Below, piece by piece: positions 23,764 through 34,747 of a stretch of 64,000 nucleotides of DNA. The notes beneath the pieces are model-generated. The model saw nothing but the letters and a program-made list of their open reading frames with translations, made no database searches and was not told the origin of the DNA. This stretch comes from Thamnidium elegans. Taxonomy: Eukaryota; Mucoromycota; Mucoromycetes; Mucorales; Mucoraceae. The position numbers were made by a program, and so were the translations under genes. Every line of letters starts with the position of its first letter. Within the stretch, counting starts at the first letter, position 1. Location of the stretch: contig JAIXMG010000010.1 of assembly GCA_025201345.1 (NCBI GenBank), forward strand, positions 186,001 through 250,000, read 5' to 3'.

Positions 23764-24399
23764 ATGGCTGGCAACATAATTGGCACTTCTTCTTATTCGG
23801 AAGCAATGGATTTATCAGACTTGGATGACTGTGGATATGACCAAGATTCGTTTGAAGATACTCCCTCACCAGCTGCACCACCATCGACTTTACCACCAGA
23901 CGCACAACCCATCAAAATCCGAAAGAAGCCAGGCAGAAAGCCCAACCCAGCCTCACCGGCCTTAAGAAAAGCACAGAACCGAGCTGCCCAGCGAGCATTT
24001 CGAGAGCGTAAAGAAAGACATATGAAGGACTTGGAGACCAACATCAAAGGTATCCGCGACCACCGAGACAAACTGTTACAAGAGAACCAAAAGATGTCTA
24101 CCGAAAGCGAAATCCTCAAGGCCGAAAACTGGTATTTAAAAGGTATCGTTTTATCGTTACAACTTGTTTGTTTACAACACAACTTGGTTATTCCACAACA
24201 TTGTCCTCATGTCGACGAAAAGACGCTTGACATCTTGAACCAGTCCATTCCTAAATCTATCGCTTCGTATATTAACGTCAACTCAAAGAACAAACTTCAA
24301 ATATCTTCTAAACTTTTACATGATTCACCAGAGATATCAAATATTAGATTTCAACAAGAACATAGACAAAGGATGAAACTGCAGCAACAACAACAACAA

Positions 24400-24452
<53 letters not shown>

Positions 24453-25665
24453 ACATCAACATCAACAATTTCAACCTCCATCCGTACCACAGAATTTACC
24501 GAACGGTACTATATTGATTACACCAGATGGTATTCACACATTAAATGAAAGAAATCGATTTACCCCGCCTCAGCAACAAAATACCAGTTGGTATGGTAAC
24601 GCAATTGATAATAGTAATAATCAACATTCTCCCCAACAACAAATACATAGTACTACTAGTACTGCTGACGATACCAATCCTTATGTTGGTTTACCTCCTT
24701 TATCACCAATGTCTACTACAACTGATAGTGAAAAACTAGATTCTAAAAACATGTTTGGTACGGATATTGGGAGAGAGTTACCTTTACCTCACCCTGTGAT
24801 GCTTTCAAACGAACCTATTACATCTAATTTAGCTGCTATTCAAACATTACGTTTAAGGTTAAGACTTCAATCTGCTTGTGTCCGTATGGATTCAATTCCT
24901 TATGCTATCCAGCCTACTTTATTACAGGTAAGCCTCCAGAAAAAAAAAACTTGTTAAAAAAAGAAATATATATATAAATTATATATATATATTACAGCTT
25001 ACTATCCCACACGACCCACGTATCGATTTAATTCCAACACCTCATATGCGAGATCGAATGATTTTATATCGAGACCAATTTGATTTAGACGACTGTTTCC
25101 GATGTTTATTAAGCGGTTCTGTATTCCACGGTGGTGACCCTGCTATTTCTGGTAACTGGCAATTACCTGCGGAATTTTTTGAAAAGTTTTGGTTCTTGAC
25201 CATCGATTATAATTTAAGACGGTGTACAAATCAATGGAGAAAGTTGCAAGGTTTACAAGAGATCAAGCAGGACCAAATACCACGTGAAAAACCAAAAACA
25301 CAAACGAATAATCAACCAATGCAAGGCGGACTTAGCTATGAAGATTTATCAGGTTATTTAGGTGTCCAACTTACCCCCAACAAAAATCAACAGCAACAAC
25401 ATCAGGGCTCTGAAGTTACACCCATTCAATTAATGAATGGTTATGGTGTTATGAACAATTCCGCGGCTGGTGGTGTCGATCATAAATCAAATCCCGCCCC
25501 TGCCAATAGTCCTTGGGACAACATGATGATAGGTCAAAAGAAATATGGTTAGTATTACACAGAAGAAAAACGTAGAATTCTGTTGTATTAATTAACATTT
25601 TAGATATGATGATGACTGGAATGTATAACAATAATAATGATATGGATAGAAAACCTAATCAATAG
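23764..25665 (+). CDS. Pap1/YAP-type bZIP transcription factor with DUF3425-like C-terminal domain
   Basis: Three exons (23764-24927, 24998-25547, 25604-25665) encode 591 residues; phases close. The basic region at about 68-90 contains QNRAAQRAFRERKERH, the signature of the fungal YAP/Pap1 class, with the leucine zipper at about 90-125. A proline-flanked acidic N terminus precedes it. A tract of roughly 27 glutamines with mixed CAA/CAG codons (about 24381-24450) divides the protein. The C-terminal part (IPHDPRIDLIPTPHMRDRM, then FHGGDPAISGNW and FWFLTIDYNLRR) matches DUF3425, found in many fungal bZIPs. Such factors act in the nucleus in oxidative, metal or nutrient stress. No clear Cys-rich redox domain is seen, so Yap1-like redox control is doubtful. 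Confidence 0.9.
24381..24450 (+). repeat. CAG/CAA trinucleotide repeat coding poly-Gln
   Basis: An in-frame run of about 25-27 glutamine codons inside the bZIP gene, a mixture of CAA then CAG repeats. Such tracts vary in length between strains and tune activation strength in other fungi. Confidence 0.85.
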
Positions 25666-25796
25666 AAATAAAAATGGATTTGTAGTTTTTTATTATTTAT
25701 AAAAAAGAAATGATGTTACATGTATTATAAATAAGAATAAATAAAAAGGAGGAAAAAAGTATATGTAAAAGGGGAGGGGAAAAAAAAGCCTAGGAT

Positions 25797-28155
25797 CTAT
25801 TCCCAATCAATATCATCTTGAAGTCTAGAAACCAAGTCATGTTCTTGTTCAACTTCATGGCGCTTCATTTCTGGAATAAATCTATCTTCAAGTGCCAATT
25901 CGTAGACTTGGTTATATTCGTGAACAGGTCCTTGGAAATGTCCACGGTCCCACCCTAAATTCAATGCACTACGAATCATGCGTAAAATAAACTCTTCGCG
26001 TAACGCCTTGTTTTTACGAACACGATTAAAATCTTTTGCTGCGTCTATAATTGCAACTTCTAAAGAAGATGGTGTATCATGATCATAAACATAACCATTA
26101 AAATATTCATAACTCGTTACCACGGCTCCCTTTTCAGACACAACTGTAGGATCCAGATAAGCAACATTCACTTGACGCATACCAGCTTGATACAAAGGTC
26201 TATCAATAATAGACTCATGAAGACTTCCAGCACCGGTCGTAATCACTGCAGATCCAAAGATCATACCTTCTACTGTTTCCAATCCAAGACTATCATAAGG
26301 ATTAGGAGCAAATACAAAATCTGCTGCAGCACGAGCAAAGATACCAACACGACGTTCTTCTTTCCCTGTGGAAACAAGCGACACATGTTGAGGGTATTTC
26401 TTAACCAAAGCCTCTAACCGTTCTATAGGATAATCACGTTTATTACCCATCATAATAAACCGCATATCATTTTTAACAAATAATTCTGCTGCCTGTTCAA
26501 AGATTTCTAATCCTTTATCGTTTTCAAAATTACCGCGGAATAACACTACAGGTCGTTTCATATCCTTTTCGGTAAAGAAATTACGTTTGATCAAGTACCG
26601 TTTCGCACGATCTTTATAGACGTAGACAAAATCATTAATATGTTCTGATAAAGTCCAATAAGTAGGTGTCTCGGGAATATCAAGAGCCAAAGCATGTAAC
26701 GGATCCGTCGAATGAATAGGTTCTTTATCACCGATCAAATCCAAAGCGTATTTAGGATATCCCATTTTACGTGAAACCAATTTATCCGTAATAAAAGGAT
26801 GTTCAGAGCTATAATAATCAATACCGTTACTGATACCATAAAATCGAGCACCTTCCACTTTCTTTAACAAACTATCCATCACCAACTCCTTCATATGAAA
26901 ATCACGACGCCCCTCAATGATATCTGCTGCCATGGGTCTACTTGTAAACGTAACAGCTTCAGATCGATCAATAGCTAATTTCGACATGAACATTTTACCA
27001 CCATAAACGTATTTACGCAACGATTCACGCTCAGCCAGATTATCTAAAAATTTGCGTACGTTACGAAACGTGTTTGAATATTTAATTTCGTCTTGATGAT
27101 CGTGCATAGTGTAAACAATAGCAGGAGGACGAGGACCTAAATCATCGGCTTCCTTTTTATCTTGCAAGAATTTAGCTACATAGGCGTTGGAAGCGCCATG
27201 GATATGAACAATATCTACACGGGGTACAATACGAATAGGTGCAAAAATAGATTCTTCATCTGAAGCAGTTGCTTTATGAGCTAAAAATGCAGCAGCAGCT
27301 TTAGCAAAGTACTGATCACGCCATTCCATAGGTAAATCGTTTTCAGTATGAATATCATTGACAGTACGACATTTGAAAGCTTGATTAAAGGGTCGTCTAT
27401 TAGCATGACCAATCATGTAAACAGGAACTACATCCGTAGGAGCCGGAGGAATTTGCGGTGTGATCAAGACAGAGGTGTTGACGTTATTGATCATTTGCCA
27501 TTCGTAGACACTGGGTGCTTGTACAGGTGGATTGAAAGCATGCATCATTTTCCAAACTCTAAATTCGACATTCATGATTTGTCCCGGACGTTTTCCTCGA
27601 ATATCAAGCACCATATCAATTTCCTTGTCTGTAATAAAACGACGAAGAAAGGTATAAAATGGCATAACAATAGCCACTTCGGTTAAATTAGAAGCTTGCT
27701 GTGCCGCTGCTAAAGCAGTAACGGTTCTACCCAATTGAGATGTAACAGCAGGACCAAATTCTTTAGTGACATGATACACTTGTGTACCTTTTTCTATTTG
27801 ACTTTTGATATTGGTATCCAAATGAGTATATGTTTTTATTGGGTATTGTCTTTTCACTATTTAAAAGAATAAATAAATTAATAACATTTCAGAAAAAAAT
27901 AAAAATAAACTGACCAATTCTGATTGGAGAAGTTTCGGGTTGTAATAAATTATAACTTGTTAACAGAATACCAAATTCAAATAAAATTATAAACAGGGTA
28001 AAAATTGATAGAAAATTCCACCATCGCCATTTCTTGAAATGAAAAGATGTCTTAATCGATGATGAGAGGAATGAAGGTCTACGGGGAGAAGGAGAAAGGG
28101 GTGACCTAACAGTAATTATTTCTTCTGTTTGTGATAGAACAGTAGGAGCTGACAT
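25797..28155 (-). CDS. Membrane-anchored glycosyltransferase with starch/glycogen-synthase-type GT-B fold
   Basis: Two exons (27915-28155 and 25797-27856) encode 766 residues; the intron runs GT-AG and phases close. A Ser/Pro-rich cytosolic N terminus of about 45 residues is followed by one membrane helix (FLSIFTLFIILFEFGILLTS, about 48-68), a type II topology. The lumenal part starts with a GT5-like fold (VYHVTKEFGPAVTSQLGRTV). The C-terminal half reads as a GT-B nucleotide-sugar domain: VVLFRGNFENDKGLEIFEQA, then FAPNPYDSLGLETVEGMIFG with the E-x7-E-type acidic region and GAGSLHESI. Its product is unknown; the location implies Golgi/ER or wall polysaccharide synthesis rather than cytosolic glycogen. 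It converges on the bZIP gene, 131 bp apart. Confidence 0.8.
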
Positions 28156-30342
28156 AAGGATCGAATTATTAAAAAGGAAGGAAGAAAAGAGAAAATCTCT
28201 TTTATATATATTATTTAAAACAGTAAGAAGAAAAAGAAGGGTAAAGAAAAATGTCCTCGATCCTATCTCGTATTAAATAAAAAATAATTCAGGTTTAAAT
28301 GGAGCTCGAATGCTTTCTTTCCCAAATTGAACAAGGTTCCTCTTTGTACCACATGTAATTTATATAAAAATCCTACTGTCCGTAATTTTTGTAATCTATA
28401 ACACGTTTCTTTTTGTTTACCTTTTTATTATTATCATTAGCATCTTTACCATATAAAACTTTATAGAACAAATTACAACTATTCTTAAACGGCCACAAAA
28501 AAAAAAAAAGAAGGTTATTGTCGAGAAAACTGTATTTGTGTGCACTTTTTTTTTTAACAATCTTTATGATTTCATAAAGTAAGATAGGGCACCATATGCA
28601 CGAAATATGCATTGTCGCACCGACATCTTTCAAAACAACATTTAAAAGAATAAAGTGCATTACGCAATGTATCATCTATTTACATTTAAAATAAACCTTT
28701 TTTAAAAGCAAAAAAAAAAAAAAAAAAAGGTTTGTTTATATACTAAAACGAGATAAATATTTGGAATATTTATAGTTACAACAAAGACGGGCTCTTACTT
28801 TTACAGATCAAGTGAAAAAAAAAAACTATTAGGACTGACCCGATCTATATTTCAAATATACTTGCGGTTACAAATCATACACAAAAAAATCGAAAAAATA
28901 TGAACTTATTTATTTTATAATCACACTGTCACTTGGTGAGACCTAAAGGACAAGTAAAGCACTTGTTTATAAGCTTTTTTTATTTTATTTTTGTTATCAT
29001 TATTATACTCTATTGGTTGAACAAAATATATGCATTAATTATAATCGCAAGAAAAAGATTTGGAAGCAATCGATTAATACATTTCACGCCGAATTAAACA
29101 ATATAAAAATGGGATTCTTTGTTTTAAAAATACTTTGATTGTCGATCAACTGCCTGGCAACGACCTTTTGTTAATATAAAAGTAATTGACATATTAGCTG
29201 TTTTTAAATATTCAAAAAAAAAAAAAAAAATTGTTCCGTAAGCGCGCGCGCACAATTACAGTAATAGCGTAGGACCTGGGAGCCATATGCCATCTCTCGG
29301 GCAGACCTAGTAACTATAAAAACACAAAAAATGGGAAGGAACTGGTAATCTCAACTTCGGATCTCTTTTAAAAAAAAATAATTGATCAGACGCTTTTACC
29401 AAGTCTTGTGCTACAAAAAGATAAGTAAACATCCTCCCGGAGATGTACTTGACCAATATAAAACCTTTTTTTATTCTTAAAGTCTTCTAAAATAAACAGC
29501 AATAAAAAGTCAGCTATTTGGTTTCAATGGTAGAATCCGTAGTTATAGTTACGACTTTTTTTTTTTACGTGTGGTAAAAAAAGACTTTTTTTTTTCTTTT
29601 AATTTTTAATTAGTTAAGCGATAAATAATCATAATGAGATCATCTTGTTTAGTTTATAATAATAATGCGATTAAAAACTTTTTAGTTTTTATAAATAAAG
29701 TTAAATATAGGTATTCTGACTTCTACATGTCATGATGAGGATCTTCCGTTTTGATATAATATATTATTTTAGTGAATCCCACTTTTTTTTTCTTGTGCGT
29801 CCCTTGTCCCAGGTAATCAAAATATTATTATTTAATTGTGTTACAGCGTGTCGCAATAATAATAAAAAAGGAAAGGAAACATTTAAACCGTAATAGGTGG
29901 AGTTATTTCGCTAATCCATTATACGCACAAAAAAAAAAAAAAATCTTTACCCTTCACACAAATAGGGGAGTTAATTTCTGACGGGTTTATAAACACCCGA
30001 TGCGTCTACTCAAATATAAAAAGAATTTTATGTCAAGGCTATCATAAGTTTTATAACTATTGACTGTGAATAAATAATAATATAGTAGCAAACGAACTCG
30101 ATAGACACCTTACTTCTGTTAAAAAGCAAGTCAACTCCTTTTTTTTTTTTTTTTTTTTTTTTTTTTCATTTAGCTGCGTCGAAGCTAAGGATATCTACCA
30201 AGCCTACGGAGACAACAGTTATGCTTCTTCTTTATTTTTTTACTGTCAGTCATTATATTTGTTCATTCTTATTGTAGTTTGATGTACAACAACTCTTTCT
30301 CTTTAGATAGTATAGCTAGTTTTGTGTTCGTGTCTGTTACTG

Positions 30343-30373
<31 letters not shown>

Positions 30374-30476
30374 GACATATCGCGGAACAGTAATTAATTT
30401 GTACTGCAAAGAGTTTAATTTTATTTATTTAAAATACTCCTCTCAGAGATATATGTAAAATGATGAAGTTTATGCT
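28156..30476. other. Long AT-rich spacer
   Basis: About 2.3 kb with no supported gene. A TATATAAAAG-like element on the minus strand near 28198-28212 may belong to the glycosyltransferase. Homopolymer runs occur at about 28709-28728, 29215-29231, 30139-30166 and 30343-30369. A short alternating GC patch (GCGCGCGCGC near 29243) stands out from the AT-rich background but codes for nothing evident. Confidence 0.45.
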
Positions 30477-31498
30477 TTAATGATGGGATGCAAAAGTAGA
30501 TAAGATATCAGTTAAAGTAATTACACCCTTTAATTCACCAGTATTCATATCTGTCCACCAAAGACGATATGCCTTACGGAGTACGAAAGCGGTCATGATT
30601 TGAGAGAGCGTAAAACCATCATGGCAAGTCAATGGACGATAGAGATCACCATGGCTTACCTTCAAATACATAACTACAGGCTTAGATAAAGAGTCCCAAC
30701 GGTCAAGGTTTAAACCTCTTAAATCCTTGGCACTAATTTCACCAATTAATTCACTATTATCATCTACAATAGGTAAAGCGCTAATGGTATCATCAGCTGC
30801 CAACTTTAGGAATGCTTCGGCAGCAGTTGACTTATAATTAAGCTCAGATCGTACGCCGCTATGCTTGATGTCTTTAATGGATAAGTCTAATACAGAAGAA
30901 CCTAGTTGATGGTTAAATGATTGAAAGAAACGAATCAAGTCCATTTGAGATAACAAGACAAATGTGTCGTTGTTCTGTTGAATCAAGACACGATGAACTC
31001 TTTTAAAGCTAAAGAGTTGTGAGAGTTTATCTAAGGAATCAGAGGACTTGAGGATACATAATTTCTCAGTCATACCAATAGTATCACTAAGGGGCATTAA
31101 AAGTGCATCACTGTTTGATTGCAAAGTCTCTACAGATACCTTTTTTTTTTTAAAAAAAAAAGAAGTGTGTGAGTGTGAGTGTGAGTTAAGTTTCCCACGA
31201 AGATTACACAACTTACCTTTGTACTTAATAATTTTAATAAATCCAAAGCACTTACAATAGCAATATACTCTTTTACGCCTTGAGTATCAGTATGGTAGAT
31301 GGGAACAGAGGAAATATCTTCAGCTAATAAGAAATCAAAGGCTTCTTCCATAGTAGAAGATGAAGGTAAATCCAAGAGGTCACGATAAGTAGGCTTGACT
31401 TTTTGAATGACATCGCCTACATTCTTTGACTGAATAAATTGATCAAAGGTATCTTTATTCTTTAAATTAATATCGTTATTGTTTAAAATTGTTGTCAT
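30477..31498 (-). CDS. CBS-domain protein, SNF4 / AMPK-gamma-like
   Basis: Two exons (31217-31498 and 30477-31139) encode 314 residues with closed phases. The start is the ATG of MTTILNNNDINLKNK; an upstream in-frame ATG would add an F-rich leader. Four CBS-type repeats can be traced: around DISSVPIYHTD; FKRVHRVLIQQNN with SQMDLIRFF; ISALPIVDDNSELIGEISAKD; and a C-terminal copy ending ELKGVITLTDILSTF. CBS pairs bind adenine nucleotides and act as energy sensors. This arrangement is that of AMPK gamma (yeast Snf4) and related plant and fungal proteins. It may be a kinase regulatory subunit, but a free-standing CBS protein is equally possible. CCAAT motifs occur in the upstream spacer. Confidence 0.75.
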
Positions 31499-33145
31499 GT
31501 TGAAGACTGTAAAAAAAAAGGGGGGGGGATTTTGTTGAAAAAAATATGTGTAATGAAGAAGAAGAAATAATTGTGGGAAATTAATCACTATAAATAATTT
31601 TTTTTTTTGTTATCACTCCATATTTAGCATAAGTGACGTTTTCAAAGGTTGTAACCAATCAACGTGTGCATACTAAGTTAAAAAAAGACGAGTTTCTTCC
31701 ACCCTAGTGATTTAAGGGGGGTTCCATTAGAACAGCATTAAAATAAGCCAATCATATCCAATAAGAATCATATAATTTTTGAGAATATGAGAGAACACAA
31801 AATAAACTAAGTTGTACTATTGGACGCAAATAGAGCTTTCTTATTTATGGCTGAAGAATTTAAATTGGTTTACCAAAGGGTAAAGAAATTGAATAACGAT
31901 AGGATTAAAACTATGTACAACCGTTAAGCTTTTTTTTTTCTATAGTTAGTTACTTTTAATAAAGTTATTTTTAAATTTTAAGTTTGACAATTGTGTACAG
32001 TCTTTCAAGTATTAGGAATACTTAATTACAAACACAAGTGGTGATTGTCAGGATAAAAAATATATTTAATTAACTAGTACTTGGAAAGTGATAATATTAA
32101 TTTACTTATTTTAATGATATATTTCATTACGGTATTACATAAGAAAGTAGTCTCTTTTCCTGGTTTGCATACAAACCCGCTCTTTAATATAGAAATCATA
32201 GGAATTTGAAGGAAATTGTACGGGCTACTGCTTCTAGTTTCATTAACACACATGTCGTCGCTATTACTTTCTTTTGATTTTTGATTATATGAGTGTAAAG
32301 CTGTGACAGCAATTACCTTTTCAATACTTCGTTCTCTTTCTATCAATAGACAGTAAAAACAAAAAGTAAATAAAATGGGTAGTGGAAATATATGTCAGTA
32401 TAAAATTTACCTCAGCAAGCATTTCCATTGAAATAGTTTGAGATAACTTATGAACCTCATGGTTCCAGAAGTACGTTTTGGTATGATTGCTATGTGTACT
32501 CTGTTTTAAATAACCAGAAAATATAGGGCAAATCTTGATACACGGTCAATTTATACGGTTAGTTAAAAAAAAGTGCGACGTATTATTTTCATTTATGTTT
32601 TACGGATGGCCATTACTCTAAGAAGAACCATATCGGTTTGTATGAATATTAAATAAAAAGATAGAATGAATGAATAATAAAATAGGGACCCCTCTACTCA
32701 TGTGATCTATTTATTCATCATGGCGTATTTATACTTCTGTTTGTTTCGTATACTCGTTAGCCAGTCATCTTTATTATATTTGATTCATGCAAATTTCCTT
32801 GGTTGGAGAAGTGAATCCCAGTACTCTCACTGGTTTAGAATATACTTTCTTGGTTTTATACGTTATTTGTAATAGCTTTACGCGGTATGGATGTTTTTTT
32901 TTTTTTTTACTTTAGCTGCTATAGACAACTTTTTTTAAAAAAAATCATTCTTGCCATACTTTTTTTTTGACACGCGCATCTTTTTGGACGAAAAAGCTGA
33001 TACATATCTGGCTTATTTAAATACCGAATTCGTCTTTTGAGTATCATTGGCCTTTAATTCAGGGTTTTTTTTTTTTTTTTTTATTGTTATCCGCAGTTTT
33101 CAAAAAAGCTTTATCTTCTTTTCTATACAGAAAACCCTGAAATTC
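31499..33145. other. Divergent spacer between the CBS and IBTK-like genes
   Basis: CCAAT motifs (near 31658, 31747 and 31758) and T-runs are present. On the minus strand at about 32310-32540 two exon-like stretches occur: one reading YFWNHEVHKLSQTISMEML before a GTAAAT donor, the other KENEVLK after a TAG acceptor. They may be remnants of a gene, but no start, family or full frame is visible. Confidence 0.4.
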
Positions 33146-34710
33146 ATGACCACTCTTTTCAAAGCAATAAGAAATAATGATATTCAGTTATTAAATTATT
33201 ATATTGATGTATCCACTGGAGATCATCATAATGTAAACAAGCAAGACATTCAGTTCATTCAACAGCAACTTCGACATTCTGGCTCAAAGCACTATGATCT
33301 TAATAAACGTTCGGTGAACGGAAGAACTGCTCTACACTGTGCTGTTACTTGGAACAGAGTAGAAATATCTCGAGTTTTAATAAATTGTTCATCTGTCAAT
33401 GTTAATCTACGTGATCGTGAAAATGGTTGGACAGCTTTACACAGGTAGAAATAAACATAAAGACACGCACACACACACACACACAAAAGTACTCTTGACT
33501 AAACCCCCGTATTGATAGAGCTTTATACATGGGAAATATCGAGATAGCAAGGATGTTACTCACAAGAGAAGACATTGATTTAAGCATAAAAGTAAATACC
33601 TGCAAAAAATCCTCATGTGTGTGACAATAAAAGAAACTTATCAAAATTAAATAGGATTGGGAAGGCCTCGATGCATTTGAGTTATATAACAGTACCATAT
33701 CAGATACATTTCCAAAGGAACAAATTCAATTAAAGAAAATAGATAACGAATTTGGATCCAACGACTTGGATGAGCAATGGCAAACCTATAACATCCAGCA
33801 TACCGAGGACGAGATAAAAGTAGGAAAAGGTGGAACAGATTTATATACATGGGGTCATAATACCAATTATGTATTGGGCCATGCTGATTCTGAAAACAGA
33901 GTTAGACCTGAACGAGTCAATTTATCACTCAGTTCTCAACAATCTTCATTTATTATGACCAGACCTACATTTGTGATTGAATCCATAGCCATGTCAAAAT
34001 ATCATATGGCCATTTTAACAAGTGAACCTCAACAAAATCTGTTAGTGTGTGGATTTGGAAGAGGCGGGAGGTTGGGTACAGGAAAAGAATTGGATACTCA
34101 ATTTACGCTTATTCCTGTTCAATGTTCAGAAAGAATTGCGTCAGTTGCACTTGGTAGAGATCATACAATTGCAATTACTGTGAGTGGCAACGTATTTACA
34201 TTTGGACAAAACAATTTTGGACAATTAGGTAATAGAAATATTTTTTATCTTATCTTTATCATCGTATACTAACACTTCAAAAAAAAAAAAAAAAAAAAGG
34301 TTACGAAACTGAAAACCATGAAAATCCAATGCAATTAGTACCTCGTAAAATACAAGCACAAAGTTTAAAGAAACAACCTATTATTGGAGCTGCTGCTTCC
34401 AGAATCCATTCAGTCGTATACACAGCCACTGACATTTTTACATTTGGATATAACCAAGGTCAATTAGGATACTATCAACCCGATACGGAGTCCTGTCAAA
34501 CCACACCTAGAAAAGTTAGTATCATGTCCACTAAAATAATTCAAGTCGTAGCAAATGTAAGTGAATCCTTACAAATCCCCTCCATTTCCTTCAGCTAACT
34601 TTATGAACTTATTAGGATAACGCTACAGTTATTCTTAACGATGCACATGACATTGTATTACTTTGTAATTATAACCAACAAAAAATATTGTAAGATTTTT
34701 TCGACCTTTA

Positions 34711-34747
<37 letters not shown>

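Noticed and set aside
23793..24182. A 129-codon minus-strand ORF inside the bZIP gene
   Set aside because: It is the antisense of the confirmed bZIP coding region, whose basic region and zipper are unmistakable.
33292..33486. Antisense ORFs over the first IBTK-like exon
   Set aside because: The plus strand has continuous ankyrin and RCC1 coding with correct splice phases.
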